Positions 1 to 7,844 of a stretch of DNA of 32,350 nucleotides are shown here, piece by piece (position 1 is the first letter of the stretch; each line of letters opens with the position of its first letter). The stretch covers positions 1-32,350 of the forward strand of contig JAFQQU010000063.1 of NCBI GenBank assembly GCA_017410445.1, in the 5' to 3' direction. The translations under genes were made by a program, and so were the position numbers. Below the pieces are notes generated by a model that was not told where the DNA came from, did no database searches, and was given only the letters and a program-made list of their open reading frames with translations. The stretch comes from Clostridia bacterium (lineage in GTDB: Bacteria > Bacillota > Clostridia > Christensenellales > Aristaeellaceae).

Positions 1-124
1 ACCCGTTCAGCGTCAACCGCACCTCATCCGGCAGCATATCCGCCTGCTCGACGATCGAATATCTGAATCCGACCAGCAGCAGCGCCGCCAGAATGATTGC
101 GATCAGAATCAACTTGTTTTTCAT
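1..124 (-). CDS. N-terminus of a membrane-anchored or secreted protein (cut by window edge)
   Basis: Only the first 41 codons are inside the window. The ATG is at 122-124 on the minus strand and follows an AAGGGG ribosome-binding site 7 nt upstream. The N-terminus is MKNK followed by a strongly hydrophobic stretch (residues 5-19) and then a polar segment, so it is a signal anchor or an uncleaved signal peptide. There is no lipobox cysteine. The family cannot be named from this fragment. It is the last visible gene of a minus-strand run and lies 124 nt after the GNAT gene, so it may have its own promoter, although no convincing one was found. Confidence 0.6.
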   Translation of the reverse strand, partial: MKNKLILIAIILAALLLVGFRYSIVEQADMLPDEVRLTLNG

Positions 125-248
125 CGTTCAACCCCTTACCCATAATGGTTATTGTGTTTCAGTCACGTCTTACAGACGGGCAGGGGACACAAAAAGTTTC
201 GCAAAACGCATGCATGGATAAATGTACCTGAGCCGCACATTTCTTCCC

Positions 249-722
249 TTACACCGCGCCCACCATGTTCCGGTACGCGCCGGGGACGGAGCCCTCGATC
301 GGAACCGCGTCGACCGCCTTTTTATAGAAATCCATCGGACCGGCCGAGCCGATGATCGCATAGGCATATCCGTTTTCGCGCATGGAAATCATGCAGCGGA
401 TGAGCAGCGCCTTGCCGATGCCACGGCCGCGCATGTCCTCCTGAACGCCGGTCGGGCCGAAGAAGTTCTTGAGCGTCGCGTCGTAGCAGGCAAAGCCGAT
501 CACCTGCTTGTCCTTCACCGCGATCCAGCAGCCGCCGGCGAGAATGCCCGCGGTGCATTCGTCCGCCCAGCCCTGTCCGAAGGTATCCTTCACCCAGGAA
601 GAAATCTTGGTCAGATCGGGCGCCATGGCCTTCTTGATGAGGATTCCCTCGTCCTTCAGCTTCGCCATGAGCGCAGTGTCGTCCTGAACGTCGTAGAGCC
701 TGACCAGCATGTCCATACCCAT
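249..722 (-). CDS. GNAT-family N-acetyltransferase
   Basis: A 157-residue protein. It should transfer an acetyl group from acetyl-CoA to an amine of a small molecule or protein; the substrate is unknown. The acetyl-CoA binding motif A is clear at about residues 91-104 (VQEDMRGRGIGKALL), in the middle of the protein as usual for GNATs, and the size is normal. The start at 722 is preferred over an in-frame ATG 18 nt upstream, because the upstream codons themselves contain the AAGGAGG ribosome-binding site, 8 nt before the chosen ATG. It lies 21 nt after the beta-helix/GNAT fusion gene and is probably co-transcribed with it, which puts two GNAT domains side by side. The family is certain; the substrate is not predictable. 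Confidence 0.85.
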   Translation of the reverse strand: MGMDMLVRLYDVQDDTALMAKLKDEGILIKKAMAPDLTKISSWVKDTFGQGWADECTAGILAGGCWIAVKDKQVIGFACYDATLKNFFGPTGVQEDMRGRGIGKALLIRCMISMRENGYAYAIIGSAGPMDFYKKAVDAVPIEGSVPGAYRNMVGAV

Positions 723-743
723 GTGTGCATCCTCCTTCATCCG

Positions 744-2264
744 TCACTGTGGTTTATCATCCATCTTCGTGTAGTCCTCGAAGCTGTCTTCCGTCAGTTC
801 ATAGTCCACCGAGGACTGAAGCCGCCCCAGCTGATCGCGCCACGAATCAGCGTTGACGCGCACCTTCCGAAAGCCGAGCTTTTCATACACATGCTGCGCG
901 CGCAGGTTGTTGAGATTGGTGTCCAGCACGATCTTCTCAAAGCCCCGCTCGAACAGATGCCGGATCAGCATGCTCAGAATCACCCGGCCGACGCCGCGGT
1001 TCTGATACTCCGCCTCGCAGATCTTGATGCCGATTTCGGCGATATCATCGCCCAGATCCCGCCAGCTGCACTCGCCGATGGGCGTTTCCCCAATTTCAAT
1101 GATCATCCTGCGGCCGGACAGCCGGAGTACCTCGGCCTCCACGGTTGTCCCCAGTCCGTTCGGGAACCCGGCGTGCGCCATGACGGCTCCGTCGTTCCAC
1201 CACTTGACCAGCTGCGGAACGTCATGAGACATGGCCGTGCGGATGGAATAGCCCAGATACTGAATCTCATGAGAGCCAACCGGCACGTTGTCCTGATCCG
1301 TAACGCCGCCGATAAACGGCTCTGTGAATACGCCCGAGAAGGTGTTCTCCCCGGCGAGGCAGGCGCTCTCGTCCGGGTTCATCATCACCACCGCATGCGC
1401 CGCCGCGCCCGGCTTCATGTCGGAGATAAACGCATTTTCGCGCACCTGAACGCCGTGCACCGGCTTCATGAAGATGATATAGCCCCGGCTCAGGCCGAAG
1501 CGGCCCGGCGCGCCGTCGAATACGTTATTCCGGATGACGATGTCCGTGTGCTCGTCGTTTCCGTGATGGCCGACAGCCGGGAACCCGGCGCATTTGAAAA
1601 TGCAGTTGTCGATGAGAATCGCCCGGCAGGCCGTCGCGTCCTTTTTAAAGTCGATCAGCCCGCCGTGCACGTCGTATACCGGGCCGTACACGCCCTGACG
1701 CGCGGCGTCCAGCTGAATCAGCTCGCTGATCAGGTTCTCGCGGATGGCGGTATAGCTGCCGCCGTCGAACGCGCAGCCGGTAATCCGCGCGTTCTCCGTG
1801 GAGTTGATCTCGATATAATGCCAGTTCGCGCCGCGGCGGAATCGGACGTTTTTGATGAGGATGTTCCGGCAGTGGACGGTGTTGATGATGGTCAGGCATT
1901 CCTGACTCTCGCCGCCGTCGAACACGCCGCCGGAAATCGCCGCGTCGTGCGTGCCCTCATAGCCCGGGGTATCCGGGTCGGAATAAGAGGCCAGCATGTA
2001 GTGCGCGACCGGCTCCCTGTCCGACCGCAGCAGCACCGCGCCGTCCGAAAACAGCAGGTGCTGATCAGAATAAAAGATCAGCGCGGCGGAAATCAGATAC
2101 ACTCCGTCCGGGAAATACAGCGTTCCGCCCTCGCGCATGTCGTCGAGGCGCTTCTGAAGCGCGGCGGTGTCGTCGTGAACGCCGTCCGCCCAGACCTTGT
2201 CCGCCGGCTCCCCGAAGAAAATCTCCTCCTCCGCCCGGACGTTCAGAAATCTCCGTCTGCTCAT
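744..2264 (-). CDS. Parallel beta-helix (pectate-lyase-like) protein fused to a C-terminal GNAT acetyltransferase
   Basis: A 506-residue two-domain protein. Residues about 19-330 look like a right-handed parallel beta-helix of the pectate lyase 3/GH28 superfamily. They open with the typical 'DGVHDDTAALQKRL' segment and 'GGTLYFPDGVYLIS', and then show repeated short strands with Asn-rich turns (for example INSTENARITGCAFDGG). Residues about 335-506 are a GNAT domain with 'YQNRGVGRVILSMLIRHL' as motif A and 'RAQHVYEKLGFRKV' as the closing motif. The start is backed by GGAGGAG 5 nt upstream. There is no signal peptide, so it is probably cytoplasmic. Both domain types occur alone elsewhere, and I know of no described fusion. 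The open frame runs through the junction without a stop or an obvious compositional change. It could act on a glycan and acetylate an amino sugar or cell-wall precursor, but that is speculative. Confidence 0.75.
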   Translation of the reverse strand: MSRRRFLNVRAEEEIFFGEPADKVWADGVHDDTAALQKRLDDMREGGTLYFPDGVYLISAALIFYSDQHLLFSDGAVLLRSDREPVAHYMLASYSDPDTPGYEGTHDAAISGGVFDGGESQECLTIINTVHCRNILIKNVRFRRGANWHYIEINSTENARITGCAFDGGSYTAIRENLISELIQLDAARQGVYGPVYDVHGGLIDFKKDATACRAILIDNCIFKCAGFPAVGHHGNDEHTDIVIRNNVFDGAPGRFGLSRGYIIFMKPVHGVQVRENAFISDMKPGAAAHAVVMMNPDESACLAGENTFSGVFTEPFIGGVTDQDNVPVGSHEIQYLGYSIRTAMSHDVPQLVKWWNDGAVMAHAGFPNGLGTTVEAEVLRLSGRRMIIEIGETPIGECSWRDLGDDIAEIGIKICEAEYQNRGVGRVILSMLIRHLFERGFEKIVLDTNLNNLRAQHVYEKLGFRKVRVNADSWRDQLGRLQSSVDYELTEDSFEDYTKMDDKPQ

Positions 2265-2306
2265 ACGGTCTCCTCCGCTTCTCTTCCGTTTCTTCTCTTC
2301 TTCGGA

Positions 2307-3311
2307 TCAGCAGATCTTCAGAAGCATCGTGTGCTGTTCGTCCATCTCGATGACCAGCAGATTTTCCTTCTCCAGCCGCTTCATGATGTCGCTGAAGCGC
2401 TTGAAGCCGATCTGCTTCTCGTCAAAGTCCGGATAATCGGCCTGAACCGCGGTCTTGAGGATGGAGGGATTGATGCGCTCGAAGCCCTCGTCCTTAAAGC
2501 GCAGCAGGCACTCGCGGAAGGCCGGAATCCAGTTGTTGCGGTTGAGCTGCTGAACGGGCTCGTCCTTGTCGGTCACGCTGACCATGAGGGAGGAATTCTC
2601 GGTGTGCGCGTGCAGGCAGTCGGAATGGCTGCACGCCAGCTGAATGAACTTTCCGAAGGTGGCGCAGCCGTAATTGCGCTCGTTGAAGTCGGGGCGCAGG
2701 CGCATGAGGGTATCCTTCAGCTCGCTGGCATACATCTGGTCCTCGTCCTGGTCCTCTACGATGGTTTCCAGCAGCTTGGTCATCTCCTCCATCGACATCT
2801 CCTGAATGGAGGTATCCTCGCCGCGCTCCTTCTTCTTGGCGCGCTCGGGCTTGGCCGCCGGCTTGGCCGCGGTGGTCACGGCTTCAAGGAAGATGAATTC
2901 GTTGCAGGCCTTGATGAAGATGCCGCTGGCGACCTCCGAGCGGGAGATGCCCAGAACATGCTTGCCCATGGCCTTGAGCTTGCCGACAAGCGGCATATAA
3001 TCGCTGTCGCCCGATACGATGCAGAAGCTGTCGATCAGGGGATTGGTGTATGCCACCTCCATCGCGTCGATGACCAGCTGAATATCGAGGCTGTTTTTCT
3101 GGTTCTTGCCGTACCTGAGAGAGGGTACGACCGAAAAGGTGTTGGACAGAAGGCATTCCTTCAGGTCCGAATAGCGGTCGGTGTAGCCGTAGACTTTGCC
3201 AAGCAGGATGTCGCCGCGGATTTTGACCTTCTCAATGATGTTATTGATGACGGTCTCCTTCGCGCCTGCGTTTTCAAGATCTACAAACACCGCAAAATTC
3301 GCGGTTCCCAT
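2307..3311 (-). CDS. NYN-domain (PIN-like) nuclease with C-terminal OST-HTH/LOTUS domains
   Basis: A 334-residue protein. Residues about 5-150 form a NYN domain of the LabA/limkain-b1 type: 'FAVFVDLENAG' holds the first acidic residue (D11), 'LDIQLVIDAMEVA' the second, and 'CIVSGDSDYMPLVGKLKAMGK' the third cluster. This is the fold of metal-dependent RNases related to PIN domains. After a charged linker (about 155-180, rich in Lys, Glu and Arg), two winged-helix LOTUS/OST-HTH-like units follow (about 185-255 and 265-334); these domains bind RNA. The start at 3311 is chosen because AAGGAG lies 10 nt upstream and the NYN fold begins at once; an upstream in-frame ATG would overlap the topB end. 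It lies 22 nt after topB, probably in one operon. Likely RNA processing or decay; the target is unknown. Confidence 0.85.
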   Translation of the reverse strand: MGTANFAVFVDLENAGAKETVINNIIEKVKIRGDILLGKVYGYTDRYSDLKECLLSNTFSVVPSLRYGKNQKNSLDIQLVIDAMEVAYTNPLIDSFCIVSGDSDYMPLVGKLKAMGKHVLGISRSEVASGIFIKACNEFIFLEAVTTAAKPAAKPERAKKKERGEDTSIQEMSMEEMTKLLETIVEDQDEDQMYASELKDTLMRLRPDFNERNYGCATFGKFIQLACSHSDCLHAHTENSSLMVSVTDKDEPVQQLNRNNWIPAFRECLLRFKDEGFERINPSILKTAVQADYPDFDEKQIGFKRFSDIMKRLEKENLLVIEMDEQHTMLLKIC

Positions 3312-3333
3312 ATATGTTTTACTCCTTATGGTT

Positions 3334-5454
3334 CTACTTTTTCTCAAACTTCGGCTGCTGACCCGGTTCATACCGGATCACGCCGGTGCTTCCGGCGACC
3401 TCGCGCCGCTCGATCACGAGCTTGACGAGCGCGGCGGTGAGCGTCGGGCCGCCCCTGCTTTCGAGGCAGTTTTTCCAGATGGTCATCTGGCAGCCTTCCT
3501 TCCAGCGGCTGCAGGAGAAGGCCTTCGAGTTTTCGGTCACATGCCCCTGAGAACAGATCGGGCAGACGACGTCCAGATCCTTGACCGCGGGCGTCTTCTT
3601 CCCCCGGCCCTTGCCCTTCGAACGCTCCTCGCGCTCGAATTCGACCTCCGTCTCCTTCGTTCTGGCCTCGTCCACGAGGAAGGACGCGTATTTCCGGATG
3701 CCGTCCATGAAGCGGGCGCTCAGCTGATCCATCTGCTCCCGCCCGGTCTCACGGGCCATGACCGCCAGCGCCTTTTCCCATCGTCCGGTCAGCTCGGCCG
3801 ACGTCAGCTGATCGGGCGCGACGGAAATCAGCTTTTCGCCCTTCTCGGTGGAGACAATGGTCTTGCCCTTCCGCCTTGCGTAGCCCACCTCAATCAGCCG
3901 CTCGATGATGGCGGCGCGGGTGGCGGGCGTGCCGAGGCCGGAATCCTTCATGCTCTCGCGAAGGGTCTCGTCGTCCAGCGTGCGTCCAGCGTTCTCCATC
4001 GCGGCGAGCAGCGTCGCATCGGTGTGCGGCTCGGGCGGCTTGGTCTTCATCGCCTTCACCTTCACAGACTTCACCGTGCGCTCATCGCCGACATTCAGCT
4101 CGGGCAGCATCTGCTCGACTTCCTTCTTTTTGGACTGCTGGTCCTGATAGACCTCCTTCCAGCCCAGCTTCACCGGGCGCGTGCCGGTCGAGCGGAAGGA
4201 ATGCCCCTCGGAGACGGTGGTCGCCTTTGCGGATTCGTATTCGTAATCCGGGAAATGCGCGGCCAGCAGGCGGCGGGCGATCATGTCGAACACCGCGGCC
4301 TCCTGAGCGGTGAGCGAGGACGGCATGCTGCGCCCGGTCGGGATGATGGCGTGGTGATCGGACACCTTCTGGTCGTTGTAGATGCGGGAGGATTTGATGA
4401 GCGGCGCGGAGAGCACCTTCTGCTTGAGCGACGCGCAAGGCTCGGTGGTCAGCGACTGAATCGCCTTTTTCACCTTCTCCGGCATGTCGTGGGTGAGATA
4501 GCGGCTGTCGGTGCGGGGGTAGGTGATCAGCTTGTGCTTTTCATACAGCGACTGCGCGATTTTGAGCGTCTGCGCGGCGGAGAGGCCCAATTGCTTGTTG
4601 GCCTCGCGCTGAAGGGAGGTGAGGTCGTAAAGCAGCGGCGGCAGCTGCCTTTTCAGCTCCTTCTCATATTCTGCCACACGCGCCGGCCTGCCCTTGACCT
4701 GCGCTTCGATCTCATGGGCGCGGGCCTCGTCCATGCAGCGGGTGTCGCCGGTTTCCGGATTGACCCACAGGCCCTCGTAATCGCCGAAATTCGCGCGGAT
4801 CTCCCAATAATCCTGCGGAACGAACGAGCGGATCTCCTGATCCCGCTTCACCAGCAGGCACAGCGTCGGCGTCTGCACGCGGCCGACCGACAGCAGCGCG
4901 CCGTATTTGATGGTGTAGGCGCGGGAGGCGTTCATGCCGATCAGCCAGTCGGCCTCGCTCCGGCAGCGGGCGGATTCATACAGCCCGTCATAGGCCGAAG
5001 ACGGCTTCATCTGCGCAAAGCCCTCGCGGATGGCGGCGTCGGTCATGGAGGAGATCCACAGCCGGTCCACCGGCTTTTTGCAGCCGGCCTGATGATAGAT
5101 ATATCGGAAGATCAGCTCGCCCTCCCGCCCCGAGTCGGTCGCGCAGACCACGCGGTCAATCTCCGGGCTGGTCAGGAGCTTTTTGAGGATCGAGAACTGC
5201 TTCTTCGTCTTGGGCAGCACCTTGGTTCTGAGGGTTTCCGGCAGCATGGGCAGCGTCTCCATGCGCCATTTCTTCCATTCGTCGCTCAGCTCGTCCGGGT
5301 CGCACAGCGCGACCAGATGGCCGATCGCCCACGAAACCACATACTCCCCGCCCTCGATCATGCCCTCCGCAGCCGCATTGCCCTTCACGCCCAGCGCCCG
5401 GGCGATGTCGCGGCCGACCGAGGGCTTCTCGGCCAGAATCAGCGTCTTTCCCAT
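3334..5454 (-). CDS. topB: DNA topoisomerase III (type IA)
   Basis: A 706-residue type IA topoisomerase, which cuts one DNA strand, passes the other and reseals, decatenating replication and recombination intermediates. The N-terminal TOPRIM domain starts 'KTLILAEKPSVGRDIARALG' and carries the acidic 'ATDSGREGELIFRYI' motif (about 106-119). The catalytic tyrosine is Y312 in 'LITYPRTDSRYL'. 'SVGRVQTPTLCLLV' (about 189-202) is the other family signature. Near the C-terminus, 'CPIC...SCSRWKEGC' forms a cysteine zinc-ribbon-like module. The length is typical for firmicute TopB. The start has AGGAGAG 3-9 nt upstream. It follows murA by 85 nt, with a possible weak terminator between them, and precedes the NYN-LOTUS gene by 22 nt. 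Confidence 0.95.
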   Translation of the reverse strand: MGKTLILAEKPSVGRDIARALGVKGNAAAEGMIEGGEYVVSWAIGHLVALCDPDELSDEWKKWRMETLPMLPETLRTKVLPKTKKQFSILKKLLTSPEIDRVVCATDSGREGELIFRYIYHQAGCKKPVDRLWISSMTDAAIREGFAQMKPSSAYDGLYESARCRSEADWLIGMNASRAYTIKYGALLSVGRVQTPTLCLLVKRDQEIRSFVPQDYWEIRANFGDYEGLWVNPETGDTRCMDEARAHEIEAQVKGRPARVAEYEKELKRQLPPLLYDLTSLQREANKQLGLSAAQTLKIAQSLYEKHKLITYPRTDSRYLTHDMPEKVKKAIQSLTTEPCASLKQKVLSAPLIKSSRIYNDQKVSDHHAIIPTGRSMPSSLTAQEAAVFDMIARRLLAAHFPDYEYESAKATTVSEGHSFRSTGTRPVKLGWKEVYQDQQSKKKEVEQMLPELNVGDERTVKSVKVKAMKTKPPEPHTDATLLAAMENAGRTLDDETLRESMKDSGLGTPATRAAIIERLIEVGYARRKGKTIVSTEKGEKLISVAPDQLTSAELTGRWEKALAVMARETGREQMDQLSARFMDGIRKYASFLVDEARTKETEVEFEREERSKGKGRGKKTPAVKDLDVVCPICSQGHVTENSKAFSCSRWKEGCQMTIWKNCLESRGGPTLTAALVKLVIERREVAGSTGVIRYEPGQQPKFEKK

Positions 5455-5479
5455 ACTCTCTCCTGTTTCCCGTCAAGCA

Positions 5480-5513
5480 AAACCAGCGCATCAGACCAAC
5501 CGTCCGATGCGCC
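5480..5513 (-). terminator. Possible weak terminator between murA and topB
   Basis: Read on the minus strand, a 7-bp stem GCGCATC/GATGCGC (5506-5512 with 5486-5492) with a 13-nt loop is followed by a short T-rich stretch (TGGTTTTGCTT). The T-tract is broken, so it would be leaky at best. It may separate or attenuate transcription from murA into topB. Confidence 0.35.
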
Positions 5514-5539
5514 AGTAGCTCTCAAATTCCTGTTGTATC

Positions 5540-6814
5540 TCAGTAGTTCGTCTCCCGGGTGATCCATTCGACCTTCGCGCCCAGCTGACGGAGCTTCACG
5601 TCGATGTTCTCATAGCCGCGCCGGATGAACTGCGTCGAGCCGATCTCGGTCGTACCCTCGGCGATCAGGCCCGCGACGATCATCGCAGCGCCCGCGCGCA
5701 GGTCGGTCGTGGTGATCGGACAGCCGACCAGATGGTTCACGCCGTCCACAATGGCCACGCGGTCCACCACGCGGATGTTCGCGCCCATGCGGCGCAGCTC
5801 GTCCACGAAGCGGAAGCGGGATTCGAAGATGTTCTCCGTCACGACGCTCTGTCCGCCGGCAATGGTCAGCATGGCGGTCATCGGCTGCTGCAGGTCGGTC
5901 GGGAAGCCCGGGTAAACCTGCGTCTTGACGTTGATGGGGCGCATGACGCCGTCGTAGCGGACGTGAATGCGGTCGTCCTCGTCGTGAACATAGATGCCCA
6001 TCTCGAGGAGCTTGGCGGACAGCGCTTCCATGTGGTAGGGAATCGCGTCCTGAATGACGATGTCGCCGCCGGTGGCCGCCGCAGCGATCATCAGCGTGCC
6101 GGTCTCGATCTGGTCCGGAATGACGGCATAGGTCGTTCCGTGCAGCGGACGGCCGCCGCGGATGCGGATGATGTCCGTGCCCGCGCCCTTGACGGACGCG
6201 CCCATGCTGTTCAGGAAGTTGGCCAGATCGACGATATGGGGCTCCTTGGCCGCATTGTGGATGAAGGTGTTGCCCTCGGCCATGACCGCCGCCAGCATGG
6301 TGTTGACGGTCGCGCCGACGCTGGCCATGTCGAGGCTGATCTCCGCGCCGGTGAGCCTGGTCGCTTCCGCCGCCATCACGCCGCGCATGGTATCCACCTT
6401 CGCGCCCAGCGCACGCCAGCCCTTGAGGGTCTGGTCGATCGGACGCGCGCCGATGTTGCAGCCGCCGGGCATGGGTACCTCGGCCTTGCCGAACAGGCCC
6501 AGCAGCACCGGCACCAGATAATAGGATGCGCGCATGCGGCTGACCAGCTCATAAGGCGGATTATACTTATTTACCCCGCGCGGATCGATGTGCATGACGC
6601 CGCCGGCAAAGTCCACCTTTGCGCCCAGCCACGTCAGCATCTCCTTGAGGACCTTGACGTCCTCAATCTCCGGGAGGTTCTCAATCGTACAGGGCTCGCC
6701 GGCCAAGAGAGCCGCCGGGATGATCGCAACGGCTGCGTTCTTGCCGCCGCTTACGCGAACGGTGCCCCGCAGCGGCACGCCGCCCTGTATGGACAGAAGT
6801 TCTTGAATCGCCAT
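5540..6814 (-). CDS. murA: UDP-N-acetylglucosamine 1-carboxyvinyltransferase
   Basis: A 424-residue cytoplasmic enzyme that transfers enolpyruvate from PEP to UDP-GlcNAc, the first committed step of peptidoglycan synthesis and the fosfomycin target. The substrate-binding 'SGGKNAAVAI' lies at about residues 22-31, with K25 and N26. The catalytic loop 'MPGGCNIGARPIDQTLKGW' contains C119, the residue alkylated by fosfomycin, so the enzyme should be sensitive. 'QVYPGFPTDLQQPMTAML' holds the conserved catalytic aspartate region. The length matches the family (about 418-430). No good Shine-Dalgarno precedes the ATG at 6814, but homology requires a start here. A strong promoter lies about 140 nt upstream, giving a long leader. 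Firmicutes often have two murA paralogues, and I cannot say which one this is. Confidence 0.95.
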   Translation of the reverse strand: MAIQELLSIQGGVPLRGTVRVSGGKNAAVAIIPAALLAGEPCTIENLPEIEDVKVLKEMLTWLGAKVDFAGGVMHIDPRGVNKYNPPYELVSRMRASYYLVPVLLGLFGKAEVPMPGGCNIGARPIDQTLKGWRALGAKVDTMRGVMAAEATRLTGAEISLDMASVGATVNTMLAAVMAEGNTFIHNAAKEPHIVDLANFLNSMGASVKGAGTDIIRIRGGRPLHGTTYAVIPDQIETGTLMIAAAATGGDIVIQDAIPYHMEALSAKLLEMGIYVHDEDDRIHVRYDGVMRPINVKTQVYPGFPTDLQQPMTAMLTIAGGQSVVTENIFESRFRFVDELRRMGANIRVVDRVAIVDGVNHLVGCPITTTDLRAGAAMIVAGLIAEGTTEIGSTQFIRRGYENIDVKLRQLGAKVEWITRETNY

Positions 6815-6953
6815 ATATTCAACACGCCGGCAGGACCGGCTCTCCCATATCTATCTTCAATGGACGCCCCATACCCGGATCGGCATGAGGGGCTCTGTTA
6901 TCCCGAAAAATACGCCTTTGCACAAAAAGGGTATCGTAAACCCATTTTTCATT

Positions 6954-6982
6954 ATTATACACTTTTTTCAGCCTCGATGCAA
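6954..6982 (-). promoter_or_regulatory. Sigma-A promoter for murA and the downstream run
   Basis: On the minus strand the -35 is TTGCAT (6977-6982) and the -10 is TATAAT (6954-6959), with an exact 17-nt spacer. It points to murA and predicts a leader of roughly 130 nt. Confidence 0.75.
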
Positions 6983-7026
6983 GTATTCCGGGCAATGCTT
7001 ATGTTAAGGAACTTTCGGGAAAGAGG

Positions 7027-7051
7027 AGATTTCGCCCCTTTGGCGAAATTT
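7027..7051 (+). promoter_or_regulatory. Hairpin in the leader of the YgjP-like gene
   Basis: The perfect inverted repeat ATTTCGCC (7029-7036) / GGCGAAAT (7042-7049) has a 5-nt loop. A third element, TTCGCC (7065-7070), directly precedes the AAAAGGAGGG ribosome-binding site (7071-7080), so GGCGAA could pair with either side. It may be an operator dyad or a translation-modulating structure. No function is demonstrated. Confidence 0.45.
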
Positions 7052-7085
7052 GCATGTAGATACTTCGCCGAAAAGGAGGGATTTC

Positions 7086-7793
7086 ATGATCCGGCAGGTG
7101 AAAAAAGGCGGAAAAACCCTTGAATATGATCTGCGCAGAACCGAGCGGCGCTCCCTTGAATGCCGCATGTCCGAAGAAGGCGCGGTGCTCTTCGCCCCGA
7201 TGCGCACGAAAGCAAGCGAGGCTGACGCGTTCATCCTTCAGCATTTCGACCGGATTCTCTCCTCCCTCGAGCGCCTGAAGAAAAACGGCGAGGCCCGCGA
7301 AAAGCAGCTTTCCGAATCGCTCACCGACGGCGCGCTCATTCCCGTCGAAGGACGGCCGCATGCGCTCCGCCTAAAGCCCGGCGCGCGGCTCACAGCCCGC
7401 ATCGCAGACGGGGAGATCATCGTGACCGGCGCGGGCAGAGACGCCGAAAAAATCCGCGAAGCCGTCCGCAGTCTCCTCATAAACAGAGCGAAGCTGCGCT
7501 TTCAGGAGCGGGCCGCACATTTCGCCCGCATCATCGGCGTTTCCTACGGACAGATCACCATCCGCGAGCAGAAGACCAAATGGGGCAGCTGCTCCTCCCG
7601 GAAAAACCTCAATTTCAACTGGCGGCTCATCATGGCTCCGCCCGGCGCGCTCGATTATGTCGTCGTCCACGAACTGTGCCACCTGATCGAGATGAACCAC
7701 TCCCCCGCCTTCTGGGCGCAGGTGGAAAAACACATGCCCGCATACCGCGAGTGGAAGGCCTATCTCGCTCAGGGTATCCGCGCGCCCATCTGA
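7086..7793 (+). CDS. YgjP/DUF45-type zinc metalloprotease
   Basis: A 235-residue protein of the YgjP-like metallopeptidase family (SprT/M48-like fold, DUF45). The zinc site is the 'HELCH' motif at residues 195-199 (H195, E196, H199), with a further His at H205 ('EMNHSPAFW'). The family signature 'KWGSCSSRKNLNFNWRLI' precedes it at about 165-182. There is no signal peptide and no membrane segment, so it is cytoplasmic. The start at 7086 has AAGGAGG 6 nt upstream; an in-frame ATG 36 nt earlier lacks one. It precedes addA by 51 nt and probably shares its transcript. The physiological substrate of this family is unclear; some fused homologues occur with type I restriction systems, but none is present here. 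Confidence 0.88.
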   Translation: MIRQVKKGGKTLEYDLRRTERRSLECRMSEEGAVLFAPMRTKASEADAFILQHFDRILSSLERLKKNGEAREKQLSESLTDGALIPVEGRPHALRLKPGARLTARIADGEIIVTGAGRDAEKIREAVRSLLINRAKLRFQERAAHFARIIGVSYGQITIREQKTKWGSCSSRKNLNFNWRLIMAPPGALDYVVVHELCHLIEMNHSPAFWAQVEKHMPAYREWKAYLAQGIRAPI

Positions 7794-7844
7794 CCGCAGA
7801 CCCATCAAATCATCCTTCCGACATGACCGACAGGAGGCGTCATC

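Noticed and set aside
222-3425. Plus-strand open frame of more than 1000 codons
   Set aside because: It is antisense to four well-supported genes (GNAT, fusion, NYN-LOTUS and the end of topB), has no ribosome-binding site, and its translation has no recognisable domain. It results from high GC at third codon positions.
3196-5562. Plus-strand open frame of 788 codons
   Set aside because: Antisense shadow of topB; composition rich in Arg, His, Leu and Ala with no motif.
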